Source of the DNA: Cheiracanthium punctorium
Taxonomy: Eukaryota > Arthropoda > Arachnida > Araneae > Cheiracanthiidae
Length of the DNA: 64,000 nucleotides
Assembly: GCA_038373885.1 (NCBI GenBank)
Contig: JAWZYV010012263.1
Coordinates: 682,001 to 746,000 of the forward strand
Direction of reading: 5' to 3'
Shown here: positions 61,450 through 64,000 of the stretch, piece by piece
Position numbering within the stretch: the stretch's first letter is position 1
Layout of the letters: every line of letters begins with the position of its first letter
Translations under genes and position numbers: made by a program
The notes under the pieces: generated by a model
Databases searched by the model: none
What the model was told of the DNA's origin: nothing
The model's input: only the letters and a program-made list of their open reading frames with translations

Positions 61450-62169
61450 AGTAAACATTTAGAACTCAAAAACTGAGAAAAACTTGAACTAGAGCATAAA
61501 GAGGGGAGCCTTTTTTGTGTTTGCAGGGGACACCACTTACTCTAGGGCCGCCCCTGCATGTGTCCAAGATATGTACCTGATTCGTTCTCCGTTATTTTCT
61601 TGTTGGCCATCGAAGAACTTCTCGTCATCTTATATCATTCACAATTTTGAATTTAAAGTTTTTTTTTAAAGCAGTATCCAAGCTTATCGTAAAAAAAAAA
61701 CTATAACACACACATTATTTTGAATGTTAGGAGTTGTATTTTGAAATTTTTTATTGGTGAGGATACATAACTTAGCGTAATCGGGAAAATCCTTGCGTTG
61801 TTGAGTAAAAAATTTACAAACAAATTTACAGAAATGCACTTGAATCGCCACTACTGACAAAATGATCTCAAGTTACATTACCTATAGTGGGCTTAATAAC
61901 CCAGTACTGGGCTCTTAGGAATTGCCTTAAGAGGAGCTGATGTTTGTGATTACGTTGGATAAATACAGAGTCCTACGTTCCCTTATACAACATGAATAAT
62001 TAATATAAAAATGAAAAGACATTGAATTTTTCTCGTATGTGGTGTCAATACATGCACTTCACTTGCATCAGCATCAAAGGCCCAGTCTGTCCTGGACTTT
62101 ATGTTGGCTTAGTCGGGTCGGAATACACAGCCCACTCTGAATGCACAGACACACACGTATATGTGATTA
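61450..62169. other. No gene seen
   Basis: AT-rich, with a short GGGCCGCCCC patch at 61543 that may be an eroded repeat end. Confidence 0.45.
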
Positions 62170-62177
62170 TATATATA

Positions 62178-62216
<39 letters not shown>
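62170..62216. repeat. (TA)n/(TG)n microsatellite
   Basis: TA run, TG run, then a longer TA run. Confidence 0.93.
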
Positions 62217-62220
<4 letters not shown>

Positions 62221-62778
62221 GATGCTACAACGCATTGCATTCAGATCCCACTGTCATGTAAAAGAAATATAGGTAGTAAATTTTGATTACAGTGAACCAC
62301 GAATTTCCCGTACAGTAAACCTTGGAACTATATTCTAATAAAGTCTTTCTAAAAGTAAAAATAAACTGTATATCGTCTCCTTCTTTAATGAAAGTTCATC
62401 GTTAAATAAATTTTCATCTCAAACCTGCATATTTTTGATATACAACGAAAATCAAAGTACGGCCATGAATCGGAAAAACTACTTTATACATTCAGAACAA
62501 TTAAAGTTGTTAATTATTCTGATATTAAGATTTTTTTAAAGAAACGAAAGAAAGAAGTATTATGTTATTTCTTGGAAAAGAGTTCTTCATTACGTCCATT
62601 TTAGTCACAAAAATGAAGCTGGAAGAGCGTTAAAAAATAATTTAACTCTTCTAGAGAAAGCAATAGGCCATAAAATTATTTTAACACTTCGTTAAAGGGA
62701 GAGAAGCAAAAATTCCTTGTTACTTTACTTATAAAACGAATGCTCAGTATACCAATGAAATAATATAAATTGTTTTTA

Positions 62779-63180
62779 TTAGGTTGTAACGAAAGTTTCC
62801 CGCCACCATAAACATCGTCAGTAAACAGTTTGCGTTGGCGTATTTGCTCCTATTTTGTCAAACGATTTTTGGCATTTGAAAGAAAGAGACTTATTTTATA
62901 AATCTGTGTTATGAAATCTGTAAAAAAATATAGTTATCATTGAGTACAAGGTGTGTCAAATAGAACTATCACTCTAGAGGATTAGAACCATCATTTACTT
63001 CCAGTTGTGTTGCAAAAAGTCAGCTACAGAATATCAACGACTAATGAGTACAGCTTTAAATACTTGTTGCATCACGTGACACTGTGCAGGTTTGGTACCG
63101 AAACTTCAAAAAGAGTTATCTAAGGAGTTAGAAGTTAGTTTTTCAAGCAGATTTGGCGGAAAACTTTCGTTACAACCTGA
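62779..63180 (-). mobile_element. TA-flanked miniature inverted-repeat element, copy 3, inverted
   Basis: Same family as 8209-8611 and 34964-35367 but in opposite orientation. It starts TTAGGTTGTAACGAAAG, ends CTTTCGTTACAACCTGA and has TA flanks at 62777-62778 and 63181-63182. Confidence 0.88.
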
Positions 63181-63442
63181 TAAAACGTATACAGTGTTGG
63201 CATGGCATAAAAATTCTAATTTTAGGATGTGCAATTAGGTTTCTTAAACATTCTTTATATTCGGGCACGTCGCTATTGGCAGGACACTTCGCTTTCTTTA
63301 AAGTCTGATACAGAGAACGAAATTTGTTGGTCTCAAAGAAAGAACTCGAGCTACTAAATTTGGTTACCCTAACTTGCTCAATTTTAAGTGAAATATTGGC
63401 AGTTAGTCAATATAAGCAAAATGCATAGCGTGGCCAAATATA

Positions 63443-64000
63443 TTATTACATTTTCGGGTTAACTGTCAGATTAAGATAACTGTTGTGTAATACCAGAGTG
63501 ATGTCCCCTGTAACCTATCGGCAGAAGAGGCCCGAGAAAATAGGGATAGAAGTGAGGGACAGACTTACGTGGTGGAGAAACGTCGGTGTTATTATTAACA
63601 TTGTTATTATCACTATTGTTGGTATTTCTACTATTAAGATGCTGTTTTGTTTTTACATTTAAGATAGTTTAATGGGGACATTATTACATTTTCGGGTTAA
63701 CTGTCAGATTAAGATAACTGTTGTGTAATACCAGAGTGATGTCCCCTGTAACCTATCGGCAGAAGAGGCCCGAGAAAATAGGGATAGAAGTGAGGGACAG
63801 ACTTACGTGGTGGAGAAACGTCGGTGTTATTATTAACATTGTTATTATCACTATTGTTGGTATTTCTACTATTAAGATGCTGTTTTGTTTTTACATTTAA
63901 GATAGTTTAATGGGGACATTATTACATTTTCGGGTTAACTGTCAGATTAAGATAACTGTTGTGTAATACCAGAGTGATGTCCCCTGTAACCTATCGGCAG
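63443..64000. repeat. 238 bp tandem repeat, 2.3 identical units to window end
   Basis: Units start TTATTACATTTTCGGG at 63443, 63681 and 63919, giving an exact 238 bp period. The units compared are identical base for base. The array runs off the window. It is a young satellite-like array or a duplication at an assembly edge. Confidence 0.97.

Overview
This is an AT-rich, intron- or intergenic-type stretch of a large repeat-laden animal genome. No host protein-coding gene, rRNA or intact tRNA gene can be supported. The only full-length open reading frame with recognisable function is a transposon gene. The mix of elements suggests an arthropod: a Tc1 element with a 346-residue transposase, mariner relics, hAT and piggyBac-type miniature elements, a Penelope-like retroelement, a Mutator-like C-terminal exon and several tRNA-derived SINE families. 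A spider or other arachnid is my best guess from family resemblance, but this is inference and not proven by any single marker.

Layout. 1-6 kb: a 0.9 kb hAT-like element built around GAGCCCG subterminal repeats (1153-2048), a short hAT miniature (2354-2522), a tandem 0.4 kb duplication (3685-4524), and a second, inverted GAGCCCG hAT copy (5053-5561) inserted in a tRNA-derived SINE. 8-15 kb: a 403 bp TA-flanked miniature element (8209-8611), a third hAT-like element (11032-11910) with another miniature nested in it, a TTAA-flanked piggyBac-type miniature (12963-13249) and the intact Tc1 element (13347-14755, transposase on the minus strand). 16-24 kb: SINE, degenerate tandem repeats, a composite repeat with nested inverted-repeat elements (17244-17846), a 1.3 kb terminal-inverted-repeat element (18302-19616) and a broken Penelope-like reverse transcriptase (22140-23438). 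26-37 kb: a Mutator-like C-terminal exon on the minus strand, direct repeats near 30-31 kb, a second copy of the 403 bp element and SINE fragments. 39-47 kb: a small inverted-repeat element, a (TA)n-embedded mariner-like relic with an expanded subterminal repeat (42277-43322) and an AAGCTT-rich element (45456-46841). 51-57 kb: a large near-perfect palindrome (51987-52856), a mariner pseudogene (53801-54470), SINEs and a further hAT miniature. 57-64 kb: more SINEs, two adjacent perfect hairpins (60418-60477), the second composite repeat copy (60562-61240), a third, inverted copy of the 403 bp element and a 238 bp tandem array running off the end.

The window is best read as a fossil bed of nested mobile elements. 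The only plausible working unit is the Tc1 element; the many short elements lack transposases and would have depended on proteins supplied from elsewhere. Insertions can be ordered where elements nest (hAT into SINE, miniature into hAT, miniature into composite repeat). I see no new functional system that I can defend. The palindrome, the expanded mariner terminus, the Mutator-like exon and the hairpin pair deserve the closest second look.
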